From the NCBI GenBank assembly GCA_903871235.1, contig CAIQGA010000020.1:1-63963 (forward strand): 63,963 nt of DNA, read 5' to 3'. The notes under the pieces are model-generated. The model saw only the letters and a list, made by a program, of their open reading frames with translations. It did not search any database and was not told the DNA's origin. Both the position numbers and the translations under genes were made by a program. How positions within the stretch are numbered: the first letter of the stretch is position 1; each line of letters begins with the position of its first letter. This DNA is from an uncultured Chlorobiaceae bacterium. GTDB lineage: Bacteria; Bacteroidota; Chlorobiia; Chlorobiales; Chlorobiaceae. Positions 51,729 to 61,183 of this stretch are shown piece after piece.

Positions 51729-53039
51729 ATGACCCTGCCTGCTGAAACTGCTTCACAAATCAATCAGAATACATTGACGTATCAAAAAAAAAATCGTCTT
51801 TCAGCTCAATTACTTTCAGCTTTTCCCGCCTTTGAGAGTCAGAATTTCCGTCGCTATTTTCCGGGACAGGTAATCTCGATGATTGGTACCTGGATTCAGA
51901 TGGTGGCGCAAGGGTGGCTGGTGCTCGAAATAACCGGTTCCGCCTTCGACGTGGGGCTTGCCGCTGCGGCCTCCACACTGCCGCCACTTTTTCTCTCCCT
52001 CTTGGGCGGAGTTATTGTTGACCGTTATCCAAGGCGCACCATCCTGCTCTGGACGCAGTCGGCGGCCATGCTGCTTGCTTTTGTGCTTGGTATTTTTGCC
52101 ATGACCGGCACGGTAACGCTCTCGATTATCCTTGCACTCTCCTTTCTTCTCGGCTGTGTGAATGCCCTCAATGTGCCCGCGCTCCAGGCCTTTTTGAGTG
52201 AAATTGTCGAGCGGGAGCATCTCCCCTCAGCCATTGCCATGAACTCGGCAATCTATAATGGTTCGCGGATTATCGGCCCCGCCATTGCCGGTTTTCTTAT
52301 ATCGGCAACTGGAACAGGCAGCGCCTTTCTGGTCAACGGTGTCAGTTTTTTTGCTGTCCTTCTCTCCCTGCTCTCCATGAAAAGGGCGCAAAGAGAGCCG
52401 CTCGAAAAAACCACCCAGAATCCCCTGCAGGCGATCAAAGAGGGGCTGCTCTATTCATGGAGCCATCCGCTGATCAGAACCAGTATCTTTTTTATTGCGG
52501 TCATTGCCATTTTTGCATGGTCCTACGTTACCATGTTGCCCGTTATTGCCAAGCACACCTTCGGCATGGACGCATCGGGCATGGGCTACCTCTATGGAGT
52601 CTCCGGTCTCGGCTCGGTTGTCGGTACCGTGTTGCTCTCCATCTACTCCAGAAAGGTTGACCGCCTTGTCTTTATTGCCGGGGGCACCATCCTCTTCGCT
52701 TTCGCCCTTATCGGTTTTACCTTCACCACATTTTTGCCTGCCGCACTTTTCTTTCTCTTTGTCAGTGGCTTTGGACTTGTTTCAGCCGTTTCAACCCTCA
52801 GCGCCACCATCCAGAGTACCGTTGATGACCGCTTTCGAGGACGGGTGATGAGCCTCTACATGATGATTTTTATGGGCTTCATGCCGATCGGTAACCTTGA
52901 AATCGGTTACCTCTCAGAGCATTTCGGCACAAGTATTGCCATCCGGATTGGATGCCTGGTGACGATTCTGGCTTCGGTGGTTCTCATCTTCTCCAGCCGG
53001 GGAGTGCGCAAGGCTTACAGCCGTTATCAGGCGTCGTAA
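51729..53039 (+). CDS. MFS transporter (EntS / MFS_3 type)
   Basis: A 436-residue major facilitator with about 12 TM helices. NFRRYFPGQVISMIGTWIQMVAQGWLVLEITGSAFDVGLAAA and DRYPRRTILLWTQS (MFS motif A-like loop between TM2 and TM3) mark the family often annotated as transmembrane secretion effector. Substrate unknown. It faces a Rieske-type reductase gene (convergent, 30 bp). Confidence 0.85.
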   Translation: MTLPAETASQINQNTLTYQKKNRLSAQLLSAFPAFESQNFRRYFPGQVISMIGTWIQMVAQGWLVLEITGSAFDVGLAAAASTLPPLFLSLLGGVIVDRYPRRTILLWTQSAAMLLAFVLGIFAMTGTVTLSIILALSFLLGCVNALNVPALQAFLSEIVEREHLPSAIAMNSAIYNGSRIIGPAIAGFLISATGTGSAFLVNGVSFFAVLLSLLSMKRAQREPLEKTTQNPLQAIKEGLLYSWSHPLIRTSIFFIAVIAIFAWSYVTMLPVIAKHTFGMDASGMGYLYGVSGLGSVVGTVLLSIYSRKVDRLVFIAGGTILFAFALIGFTFTTFLPAALFFLFVSGFGLVSAVSTLSATIQSTVDDRFRGRVMSLYMMIFMGFMPIGNLEIGYLSEHFGTSIAIRIGCLVTILASVVLIFSSRGVRKAYSRYQAS

Positions 53040-53069
53040 CCTGCAAGGAAATGAGATGAACTTGCTTTG

Positions 53070-54170
53070 CTACGGGCGATTGCGCCGCTCAAGCCCGGAG
53101 GCTTTTCGGCCAGCTTTTTCGAACTCCGGTGTGGCACCGTTCTGCAGGCGTTGCGCCAGATCCAGAGAGCGGTCGAACAGGGCGCGGGCACCGTCATGCA
53201 GAGCTTTGTTGTGCTTGACCATCTCAACATTGTGCTCCATGTCCTCCGCCGTCCAGCCGCGACTGTGAGCAATGAATGGAAACTGGGGAAAGTGCATGCC
53301 CAGCTCGCCAAAGAACAGCATCATCTGCCCAGCGACGGCCTGAATGTTGTCCTGCCCTCCAGTCACTATGAACCCCGCAACTTTGTTCTTCAGCATGACG
53401 CGGTTCTTCAGTGTGATTTGGTTCTGCACCGTGTTCAGGCGCTCCGCCATCTTAAAGTACAGCGAGCTTGCCGCGCCCCAGCGGATGGGCGTCGCAATCA
53501 GAACAACGTCCGCCCAGAATACCAGATTCTCATACACCGCGTGCATGCCGTCATTCGGGTCCATCTGTGAGATGCTGCAAGGCCAGGTACAAGCCTGCGC
53601 GCTCTTGGAGTAGTACCCTTCGCAGGCACGAAAGGAGTGCTCACGCAGCTTGATCATGCGTGTCTCCAGGGAGTGGTTCATTCGTGCGTGTTCAAGAGCA
53701 CTTTCCAGCAGCGCCTCGGAAGTCGAATAGCGCGGGTGGTTGTTGTCCATGACCGTGGTCGAGATACCCAACACGCGAAGCGCCCCGGGCTCGCGTCGCG
53801 TATCGCGATCAAGCGGATGCGGCGCATGTTCCAGCTTCTGGCGATCGGTCGTCGGCATTTCGCGTATCAGAAGCCGGCCGCCTTCCACCTTGAGTTCGAA
53901 ACGAGGAACGCGGTCCGCCTCGAAGCCGGGTTCACCTTCGCCTGAAATGCGATGAAACTTCCAGTTGTGCCATGGGCAAACGATGTAGTCGCCGTTGAGG
54001 GTGCCCTGCCCAAGCGGTCCGTTCACGTGATTGCAAGCCCCGTGGATTGCCCCAAAGCTTCCGCCAACGTACGACAGCGCAATCCGCGTGCGGCCTGCCA
54101 ATACCTGCTGAAGTGGCTTCTTCGAAAGTTCGGCCACTTCGCCCACGTCATGCCACCTCTCTTCGTTCAT
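53070..54170 (-). CDS. Rieske [2Fe-2S] - NADPH-dependent FMN reductase fusion
   Basis: A 366-residue two-domain protein. ATG 54170 is preferred (GAGGAAG ribosome site upstream) over 54188. Residues about 40-75 carry the Rieske motif CNHVNGPLG...CPWHNWKFH (C-x-H ... C-x2-H). From about residue 130 the protein is a flavodoxin-like FMN reductase (RVLGISTTVMDNN, WADVVLIATPIRWGAASSLYFKMAERL, GFIVTGGQDNIQAVAGQM). The pair would transfer electrons from NAD(P)H through FMN to a Rieske centre or the reverse; the substrate is unknown. Fusion of the two is uncommon. Confidence 0.82.
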   Translation of the reverse strand: MNEERWHDVGEVAELSKKPLQQVLAGRTRIALSYVGGSFGAIHGACNHVNGPLGQGTLNGDYIVCPWHNWKFHRISGEGEPGFEADRVPRFELKVEGGRLLIREMPTTDRQKLEHAPHPLDRDTRREPGALRVLGISTTVMDNNHPRYSTSEALLESALEHARMNHSLETRMIKLREHSFRACEGYYSKSAQACTWPCSISQMDPNDGMHAVYENLVFWADVVLIATPIRWGAASSLYFKMAERLNTVQNQITLKNRVMLKNKVAGFIVTGGQDNIQAVAGQMMLFFGELGMHFPQFPFIAHSRGWTAEDMEHNVEMVKHNKALHDGARALFDRSLDLAQRLQNGATPEFEKAGRKASGLERRNRP

Positions 54171-54654
54171 CGGTACTTCCTCAATCATTTGGGCCTCCGC
54201 CTACACCGCGAATTTTTGAAATTTTTCCATCACAGGCTCTGTCACTCACCATACCTTACCGAAAGTATAGCGAAATAATGTGGGGCCTTCAAAAAAACAG
54301 GGCACTACCTGTTTGAGAACTCCTCCGCAATGTGCCTGCTCCGAGCAGTTGCCTGTTACAATAAAGCGTGCTGTAATCAGATGGTGGTTTTAAATGGTTA
54401 GTCTGCCCTTAGGCAAGATGTTGTCTTTTTTGTCTTTATCGGTAGATGTTCTATCTTTGTTCGACTGGATTTGACCAGCCGCTCTTGCATTCAATGTACA
54501 TCGACAAGCGGCTTGGCGGAATTCAGGCCGTGCAGGTGTCGAAGTGGCTGGGAAGTCAGGTGTATGAACGAATGAGCGGAGTATGAGATCGACTGCCTTT
54601 TGGCCTCGTTCTGAAGGTAACCAACAGAAATTTGCAGCATCATAAACCATCGCT
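54171..54654. other. Intergenic region upstream of the SEC-C array
   Basis: 484 bp with no credible gene. A weak reverse frame (54390-54650) has no family signature. 54430-54461 repeats at 58953-58984 (30 of 32 bases), at the other end of the SEC-C array, and so may mark the array's ends. Confidence 0.5.
54430..54461 (+). repeat. 32-bp direct repeat flanking the SEC-C array (left)
   Basis: Thirty of 32 positions equal 58953-58984. The two copies are 4.5 kb apart, in the same orientation, enclosing the four UPF0149/SEC-C genes and the toxin pair. Confidence 0.75.
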
Positions 54655-55377
54655 ATGATGACAAAGAAATATCTTCCCTATAACAGCCTTGATCTCATAA
54701 CCGACAGCGAGCTTGATGAGCTTGAGCATTTTCTCATTTCGGATGCAACCCCCGATGAGACCATGTCGATTGATCTCCTTGACGGATATTTAACGGCATT
54801 GATTGTCGGGCCGGCAACGCCCTCTTCCAGTAGATGGCTTCCCCTTGTCTGGGATATGAGTGGAGGCGGTGCAGAGCCAGAATTTGAGTCTCCAGAAGAG
54901 GCCCAACATATTATGGCGCTGCTGATGAAAATGAAGAAAAGCATTGTCACGCAACTGTCAGACTCTTAGTATTATTTTGAGCTACTGCCTGATACCACCG
55001 GGCTTGAGGATGGGAGGATGAAGGATTTGCTTATCAGGCGATGGGCAACAGGATTTATGATCGGTGCTCGATGCAGCGGAGTTGACTGGTCCCCGCTCCT
55101 GAGAGATAAAAACTCCTTATTCTTGTTAACGTTGATTAATACGCTCAGCATCAGACCTGAAGATCCCATTCCGTTACCAACAAAAGAGCTCCGGAAGATT
55201 TGGCGGAACATGGACTATTGTGTGATAGAAATCGACAAGTTCTGGCGCCCTTACCGGCAGCAGGAATTGGCAAAGGCAAAAGGGATGGCCGTGGCAACCG
55301 AAGCAGAGCAAAACGGACGCAATGAGCCCTGCCCCTGCGGCAGCGGAAAGAAGTTCAAGAAATGCTGCGGGAGGTGA
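54655..55377 (+). pseudogene. UPF0149/SEC-C protein A1, interrupted by an in-frame amber codon
   Basis: The frame is the same from ATG 54655 to the TGA at 55377 except for TAG at 54967-54969, after QLSDS. Upstream DSELDELEHFLISDATPDETMSIDLLDGYLTALIVGP is the UPF0149 (YecA) N-terminus; downstream the protein continues to [18 protein letters not shown], an intact SEC-C metal-binding tail. Beyond the TAG there is no other disruption over 136 codons. It is either a young nonsense allele or a readthrough gene; an ATG at 55018 could restart a 119-residue SEC-C peptide. Closest paralogue is A2 (57096). Confidence 0.8.
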
Positions 55378-55389
55378 TTTTTATGCAGA

Positions 55390-55659
55390 TCACTCAACCA
55401 GTGTTCCGTTAATGAACTTGTGAAGAATACTTGATATATAAGTCTGATACGGCAAACCTTCTTTGATGGCCTTTCTTTGCAACTCAGTGAGGTCTCTTTC
55501 AGAAATCCGAATATTCAGCCGCTTATCCTTTTTCAAAGTATTGCGGGCGTACTCTGCCAGCTCTTTTCTTCTTTCTGGAAGGTCGGCGACAGGAACCCAT
55601 TCACCGTTTTCAAAGCTATCCAGTATTTCCTGCTCTTCTTTGGTAAGTTTAGCCGTCAT
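55390..55659 (-). CDS. Antitoxin of the BrnT-like pair (CopG/BrnA-type)
   Basis: An 89-residue protein from ATG 55659 (55671 would add 4). EEQEILDSFENGEWVPV, then RLNIRISERDLTELQRKAIKEGLPYQTYISSILHKFINGTL, reads like a ribbon-helix-helix CopG-type antitoxin. It lies downstream of the toxin gene on the same strand with a short overlap. It would bind both the toxin and the shared promoter. Confidence 0.78.
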   Translation of the reverse strand: MTAKLTKEEQEILDSFENGEWVPVADLPERRKELAEYARNTLKKDKRLNIRISERDLTELQRKAIKEGLPYQTYISSILHKFINGTLVE

Positions 55660-55960
55660 GTTTTTCTCCAAGATATTGCTGTGTGGCCTTCCTGCTCGGG
55701 ATAATGGTTTTCAGAAACAACTCTTCTTCATTCTCAACATAAGGTACGAGATATGCGTAATTGGTCATGCTAATGACCATGATTCGTTGTCCAGGGTAAA
55801 CCTTCTGGTTGGGATGTAGATAATCGTCCAATATTTCACCCCTTTCAACAAAGAAAACTACATCCTCGAAACAGATTCCTCGTGACGCTTTGAGTGCCAC
55901 GCTCTTTTCTGTATTCCAATTGATACTTTTCATTTCATCAATGTATCGCAATGTGTGCAT
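55649..55960 (-). CDS. BrnT-like toxin (DUF4258-like)
   Basis: A 103-residue protein; ATG 55933 is an alternative (94 residues). KSINWNTEKSVALKASRGICFEDVVFFVERGEILDD, HPNQKVYPGQRIMVISMTNYAYLVPYVENEEELFLKTIIPSRKATQQYL is the pattern of a BrnT/RelE-like toxin family with KTIIPSRKAT. It precedes a CopG-type antitoxin. The pair sits between SEC-C genes A1 and B1 on the opposite strand, likely an insertion into the array. Confidence 0.72.
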   Translation of the reverse strand: MHTLRYIDEMKSINWNTEKSVALKASRGICFEDVVFFVERGEILDDYLHPNQKVYPGQRIMVISMTNYAYLVPYVENEEELFLKTIIPSRKATQQYLGEKHDG

Positions 55961-56190
55961 TTTGGCAACAGAAAATAACTTGTTTTTGCATGTGGTTTAA
56001 CAATTTTTAGTATGGTCAGCGTGCCTCTCAAGCGAGTTCAATGCAGTCAACTCAGCTCCGACTGACAAAAGTCCTGTTTTATGGCATCAAGTCTTGCAAC
56101 ACTTGTGCTTGTTATCTTAATTTGAGGGATGCGCAAGGTCTACCACTCAAGGTGTCGTAAAGTACACTCAAAATCACAAACATACACATC

Positions 56191-56913
56191 ATGACACAAC
56201 ACGATTTTTCAGATGAGTTGCCTGACCTCCTCACCGACAGTGAGTTGAACGAGCTTCAGGATTTTCTTGATTCCGATACGGTGCCTGAAAGCGCAATGAT
56301 TCTTGATACGCTTGACGGTTTTCTTACTGCGCTGGTCATTGGTCCAGTATCAGTGCCGATAAAATTATGGATGCCGCTGGTGTGGGATCTGCCCGATGGC
56401 CGTGAAACTCCTGCATTTGAATCGGTGGAGCAGGCGAAAAGAATGACAAAGCTCGTACTGAAAATGAAGGAAAGCATCACGACACTGCTATCCAGTTCCC
56501 CGGATGTATACTGTCCATTGTACATGGTGGTTGATCATGAGAGCGACGAGATGTATAACAATTTAGTGAAGTTGTGGGCGACTGGATTTGTGGTGGGGAT
56601 ATACTGTAATAAAAATAACTGGCAACCGTTGCTTGACAAGAAGGAGGTTTTTGAAGAATTGTTAATGCCAATTTTTCTTCTCAGTCCCTTTTCGACTGAC
56701 GCCCCGTCACTGCCAACCAAAACATCCAATGTCATCAGAAGGCTTATTCCTGAGTATGTGAAAGAGATCCGCAATTTCTGGCTACCTCAGCGCCAGAGGG
56801 AACTGGCAAGGAAAAAAGGCGTGGTGATTGCCGACGAAGCGGAGCAAACCGGGCGCAATGAGCCCTGCCCCTGCGGCAGCGGAAAGAAGTTCAAGAAGTG
56901 CTGCGGGAGGTGA
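56191..56913 (+). CDS. UPF0149/SEC-C protein B1
   Basis: 240 residues. The N-terminal UPF0149 (YecA-like) domain ([40 protein letters not shown]) is helical; the C-terminal 20 residues [19 protein letters not shown] form a SEC-C motif binding Zn or Fe, as in the SecA tail. Such proteins interact with ribosomes or SecB in other bacteria; the role here is unknown. It equals B2 (58084) at 198 of 240 positions. The 111 bp after its stop match the B2 flank with 3 mismatches. Confidence 0.85.
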   Translation: MTQHDFSDELPDLLTDSELNELQDFLDSDTVPESAMILDTLDGFLTALVIGPVSVPIKLWMPLVWDLPDGRETPAFESVEQAKRMTKLVLKMKESITTLLSSSPDVYCPLYMVVDHESDEMYNNLVKLWATGFVVGIYCNKNNWQPLLDKKEVFEELLMPIFLLSPFSTDAPSLPTKTSNVIRRLIPEYVKEIRNFWLPQRQRELARKKGVVIADEAEQTGRNEPCPCGSGKKFKKCCGR

Positions 56914-57024
56914 TGTGTGGCGGCCTGTTCGAGAAGTCGCTGCACAACTTCAGGAAGTTTTAATCCATGCTGTTGCCTTTTGGCAGATCCTGATCATTTC
57001 GGCATAGATGGCATTCCTCTTATT
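56914..57024 (+). repeat. 111-bp repeat after B1 (also after B2)
   Basis: Nearly identical (108 of 111) to 58807-58917, which directly follows B2. It shows that the duplicated unit extended past the coding region. No RNA or protein was recognised in it. Confidence 0.85.
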
Positions 57025-57095
57025 CAAAGGCTCAGTAATGGGTGAGCAAGTCTATGAATGAATCCATAAGCGTTACGGAACAATAAACCATCACG

Positions 57096-57815
57096 ATGAT
57101 GACACAGAAACATCTTTCAGATAACAACCCGATTATAATAAGCGACAGTGAGCTTGATGAGCTCCAGGAATTTCTGCTGTCGGACGCCTCCCCCGAAGGG
57201 GCCATGATGCTTGATACTCTTGACGGATTTTTAACGGCTCTGATTATTGGGCCAGTAATTGTTCCTCCCAGTGCATGGTTGCCTTTGGTGTGGGATATGA
57301 GTGGAGAAGGTAAAGAACCGAAATTTGAGACTTTAGAGCAGGATCAGCGTATCGAGGAGTTGCTGATGAAGATGATGAACAGTTTCGTCATGAAATTGTC
57401 AACGTCCCCGGATTATTACGAACCGCGTCCTGGTACGATGGCGCTGGGGAGTGATGAAACCAGGGATTTTTTGATCAAGCAGTGGGCAAAGGGATTTATG
57501 ATCGGAGTGAACGGCAGTGGTACCGCATGGGATCCGCTTCTTTTGGATAAACAGTTCTTAATGTTGTTAGCTCCGATTTATCTGCTCAGTTTGAGGGCAG
57601 ACGACTCCGTTCCATTAGATCTGGAGATGTACAGGGTATGGGAGAGAGTGCCGGAATATTTGAGAGGAATCAATGAGTTTTGGCTTCCTTCCCGGCGTGG
57701 AGAGATGGTAAAGGGAAAAGGGATGGCGTTGGTAACCGAAGCAAAGCGAATCGGACGCAATGAGCCATGCTCCTGCGGCAGCGGAAAGAAGTACAAGAAA
57801 TGCTGCGGGAGGTGA
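57096..57815 (+). CDS. UPF0149/SEC-C protein A2
   Basis: 239 residues, intact counterpart of A1: [74 protein letters not shown] and the tail RNEPCSCGSGKKYKKCCGR. The SEC-C motif has Ser in place of Pro at its second position and Tyr for Phe. Its 5' flank (AATAAACCATCACGATGATG) resembles that of A1, supporting a duplicated A-B unit. Confidence 0.85.
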   Translation: MMTQKHLSDNNPIIISDSELDELQEFLLSDASPEGAMMLDTLDGFLTALIIGPVIVPPSAWLPLVWDMSGEGKEPKFETLEQDQRIEELLMKMMNSFVMKLSTSPDYYEPRPGTMALGSDETRDFLIKQWAKGFMIGVNGSGTAWDPLLLDKQFLMLLAPIYLLSLRADDSVPLDLEMYRVWERVPEYLRGINEFWLPSRRGEMVKGKGMALVTEAKRIGRNEPCSCGSGKKYKKCCGR

Positions 57816-58083
57816 ATTTTTTGCACATCAAACAACCAGAGAGCTATCCTTTGTTTACGGGGTTGGTCTCAACCAATCTTCTTGAAACATTGAAAATGAT
57901 GCGCGGCATAAGCCAGATTATTTTCTCCAAAATCCCCTTGGAGGAGCGTTTTCGGCAACTTATATAATGGTTAATGCACGGATGGATAAATCAGTGGCAG
58001 GGCGAGAGCAAGCCGCAACGCGACAAGCATGATGGCGTTCATGTAGCCTGTAGTGCACATTCCAAATCCAAAAGAGACACATC

Positions 58084-58806
58084 ATGACACAACACGATTT
58101 TTCAGATGAGTTGCCTGACCTCATCACCGCCAGTGAGTTGAACGAGCTTCAAAATTTCCTTAATTCCGATACGGTGCCTGAAAGCGCAATGATTCTTGAT
58201 ACGCTTGACGGTTTTCTTACTGCGCTGGTCATTGGTCCAGTGTCTGTGCCGATAAAAAGATGGATGTCGCTGGTTTGGGATATGCCCGATGGCCTTGAAA
58301 CACCTGCCTTTGAATCCATGGATCAGGCGAAAAGAATGACAAAGCTCATACTGAAAATGAAGGAAAGCATCACGACACTGCTATCCAGTTCCCCGGATGT
58401 ATACTGTCCATTGTACATGATGGCTGATTATGAGAGCGACGAGATGTATAACAATTTCGTGCAGTTGTGGGCGACCGGATTTATGGCGGGGATATACTGT
58501 AATGAAAAGAACAGGAAACCGTTGCTTGACAAGAAGACCGTTTATCAAGAATTGATATTGCCAATTTTTTTTCTCAGTTCCTTTGCGAATAACGTCACGC
58601 CACTGCCCACCAAAACATCCAATGTCGTCAGAGGGCTCATTCCTGAATATGTGAAAGAGATCCGCAAGTTCTGGCTACATCAGCGCCAGAGGGAGCAGGC
58701 AAGAGAAAAAGGCGTGGTGATTGCCGACGAAGCAGAGCAAACCGGACGCAATGAGTCATGCCCCTGCGGCAGTGGAAAGAAGTTCAAGAAATGCTGCGGG
58801 AGGTGA
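58084..58806 (+). CDS. UPF0149/SEC-C protein B2
   Basis: 240 residues, paralogue of B1. In comparison by eye about 60 codons differ and 42 change the amino acid, with changes concentrated in the middle (residues 110-200) while the ends are conserved. The SEC-C tail is [19 protein letters not shown]. It is the last gene of the array. 57816-58083 before it shows no gene. Confidence 0.85.
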   Translation: MTQHDFSDELPDLITASELNELQNFLNSDTVPESAMILDTLDGFLTALVIGPVSVPIKRWMSLVWDMPDGLETPAFESMDQAKRMTKLILKMKESITTLLSSSPDVYCPLYMMADYESDEMYNNFVQLWATGFMAGIYCNEKNRKPLLDKKTVYQELILPIFFLSSFANNVTPLPTKTSNVVRGLIPEYVKEIRKFWLHQRQREQAREKGVVIADEAEQTGRNESCPCGSGKKFKKCCGR

Positions 58807-58917
58807 TGTGTGGCGGCCTGTTCGAGCAGTCGCTGCACAACGTCAGGAAGTTTTAATCCATGCTGTTGCCTTTTGGCAGATCCTGATCATTTCGGCATAG
58901 ACGGCATTCCTCTTATT
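58807..58917 (+). repeat. 111-bp repeat after B2
   Basis: Partner of 56914-57024 with three mismatches. Confidence 0.85.
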
Positions 58918-58952
58918 TTTCGCAATTCAGCACATTGCGCTCTTCTTCTCTC

Positions 58953-58984
58953 TTGTCTCTATCGGTATATGTTCTATCTTTGTT
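58953..58984 (+). repeat. 32-bp direct repeat flanking the SEC-C array (right)
   Basis: Partner of 54430-54461 (30 of 32). It lies just ahead of the second type I restriction operon. Confidence 0.75.
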
Positions 58985-59050
58985 TTGCTCCCCGGCAGCA
59001 CATCGTACACGCAAAATTTTTGTAATAGCAATAAAGGACGATCAAAAATC

Positions 59051-61183
59051 ATGCCTCCAGCTAATTTCCAGCAGCTCTCAAATTTTATATGGTCGGTTGC
59101 CGAACTGCTGCGCGGGCCTTACCGGCCTCCTCAGTACGAACGGGTGATGTTGCCGCTTACGGTACTGCGCCGCTTCGACTGCGTGCTGGAGCCAACCAAA
59201 GAGAGTGTCCTCAACAAACATGCAGAGCTCACCGCCAGGGGTGGGGCCAGTATTGAAGCCATACTGAATAATCTGGCCAAAGATGAAGATGGCAAGTCGT
59301 TGGGATTTCATAACCACAGTCAGCTCAATTTTCGCAAGCTTAAGGGTGACCCCGACAACATCGGTCGCCATCTCACCGATTATATCAACGGCTTTTCAGA
59401 GAACATCCGCAAAATTTTTGAGCGCTTTGAGTTTGACAAGGAGATAGAAAAGCTTGAAGAGGCCAACCGACTCTATCAGGTTGTTGCCCAGTTCGAAGAT
59501 ATGGATTTGCACCCCTCGCGGGTTGATAACATCACCATGGGGCTGGTCTTCGAAGAGCTGATCCGGCGATTCAATGAAGCGGCGAACGAGACATCGGGAG
59601 ACCACTTCACGCCGCGCGAAGTGATTCGACTGATGGTAAACCTGCTTCTGGAGCCCGATACCAGGGTGCTGACACAGGAGGGCATTATCGTCACCATCTG
59701 TGATCCTGCCTGCGGTACGGGTGGCATGTTGGCCGAGGCGCAGAACTGGATTCGTGCCCATAACGAGCAGGCAACGGTTAAAGTGTTTGGACAGGACTAT
59801 AACCCGCGCTCCTACGCCGTAGCGGCCTCTGACCTGCTTATAAAAGGTCATAAAGATAGCCGTATTGAATATGGAAATACCCTGATCGACGATAAATTTC
59901 CTGAGATGCGTTTTGATTATCTGCTCGCCAATCCACCGTTTGGAGTGGATTGGAAGGGGGAGAAGAGAGTGATTGACCGCTCCCCAAACTTTCGGGGCTA
60001 CAATGGCAAGCTCCCCCGTATCAACGATGGTGCGCTGCTCTTTCTTGTCCACATGATCTCCAAATTTCAGCCCTGGCATGAAGGCAATCGCAACAAAACG
60101 GGCTCCCGTGTAGCTATCGTATTCAATGGCTCTCCCCTCTTTACCGGAGGAGCAGGCAGTGGAGAGAGTGAAATTCGCCGTTGGATTATTGAGCACGACT
60201 GGCTTGAAGCCATTGTCGCCCTGCCCGAGCAGATGTTCTACAACACTGGTATTGGTACCTTTATCTGGGTGCTCAGCAATCGCAAAGCAGCTCACCGCAA
60301 AGGCAAGATTCAGTTGATTGATGCACGCGAACGCTGGATACCGATGAAGCGCAGCCTCGGTAACAAGCGCCGCTACCTTGATGAAGCCGCCATCGACACC
60401 GTTACGTGCGAGCATGGTGCGCTCGACAACTCTAAAACCAGCAAAATTTTCGATAACGCTGATTTTGGCTACCGGCGTATCACCGTTCAGCGTCCTCTTC
60501 GCCTGCGCTTCCAGATTACCCGCAAAACCAAAGAGCGCTTCCTCGACACCTGTCCTGAATTGCTTGATGCTGTTCTCTCAATGGAAGAGGCGTTGGGCAA
60601 CGAGCCTCTTTTCGACTGGAACAATGTGTGGGAAAAAGTGCAACATGTTGTTAAAGCCATGCTCCATCAAGCCAGCGGATGGACGCTGGGAGCCAAGGGC
60701 ACAGCGCAGAAAAAAATATTCCGGGAGGTCTTCACCGAAGTTGATCCGGGAGCAGAACCGGTTATCGCCAGGCAGCAAAAGATTGAGGCGTTGGACACCA
60801 AAACGCTGTTTCCTGATCAGACCCTGCCTGCCGGTTTGACACGCAACGAGCTGGAGGCTGTGCTGGGTCTGCGTGTTGGAAGAAAAGGCAAGTATATCGA
60901 ATACGAGCCTGACCCTGCGCTTAAAGACACCGAAAACATTCCTCTCAAAGAAGATATCGCCACTTACTTTCTGCGCGAAGTGCGCCCTTATGTCGGAGAT
61001 GCCTGGATTGACCGTGAAACGCTTGACGAGCAGGATGGTGGTATAGGCAAGGTGGGATACGAGATCAACTTCAACAGAGTTTTCTTTCAGTACAAGGCAC
61101 CTCGCTCCTTGAAGGAGATTGACACTGAGCTGGCTGATGTCGAGAAACGGATCATGGATTTGCTGAAGGAGGTGACGGAGTGA
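59051..61183 (+). CDS. hsdM: Type I methyltransferase subunit HsdM (system 2)
   Basis: A 710-residue HsdM from ATG 59051 (MPPANFQQLSNFIWSVAELLRGPYRPPQYERVMLPLTVLRRFD); the frame is open to 58985 but those residues do not fit. AGG-A ribosome site about 10 bp upstream. SAM motif CDPACGTGGMLAEAQNW and catalytic LANPPFGVDWKG are intact, and the long C-terminal part (about 440-710) is characteristic of this subclass. It differs strongly from system 1 HsdM. hsdS follows with a 4-bp overlap. Confidence 0.93.
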   Translation: MPPANFQQLSNFIWSVAELLRGPYRPPQYERVMLPLTVLRRFDCVLEPTKESVLNKHAELTARGGASIEAILNNLAKDEDGKSLGFHNHSQLNFRKLKGDPDNIGRHLTDYINGFSENIRKIFERFEFDKEIEKLEEANRLYQVVAQFEDMDLHPSRVDNITMGLVFEELIRRFNEAANETSGDHFTPREVIRLMVNLLLEPDTRVLTQEGIIVTICDPACGTGGMLAEAQNWIRAHNEQATVKVFGQDYNPRSYAVAASDLLIKGHKDSRIEYGNTLIDDKFPEMRFDYLLANPPFGVDWKGEKRVIDRSPNFRGYNGKLPRINDGALLFLVHMISKFQPWHEGNRNKTGSRVAIVFNGSPLFTGGAGSGESEIRRWIIEHDWLEAIVALPEQMFYNTGIGTFIWVLSNRKAAHRKGKIQLIDARERWIPMKRSLGNKRRYLDEAAIDTVTCEHGALDNSKTSKIFDNADFGYRRITVQRPLRLRFQITRKTKERFLDTCPELLDAVLSMEEALGNEPLFDWNNVWEKVQHVVKAMLHQASGWTLGAKGTAQKKIFREVFTEVDPGAEPVIARQQKIEALDTKTLFPDQTLPAGLTRNELEAVLGLRVGRKGKYIEYEPDPALKDTENIPLKEDIATYFLREVRPYVGDAWIDRETLDEQDGGIGKVGYEINFNRVFFQYKAPRSLKEIDTELADVEKRIMDLLKEVTE

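Noticed and set aside
54390-54650. Reverse-strand ORF upstream of the SEC-C array
   Set aside because: No family signature or ribosome site; the peptide composition looks random.
54967-54969. Pyrrolysine or selenocysteine readthrough at the amber codon
   Set aside because: TAG is not the Sec codon, and no pyl genes are expected in Chlorobi; the paralogues have ordinary residues here.
58810-59147. Two small ORFs after the SEC-C array
   Set aside because: They start inside the 111-bp flank repeat or run into hsdM and have no recognisable protein.
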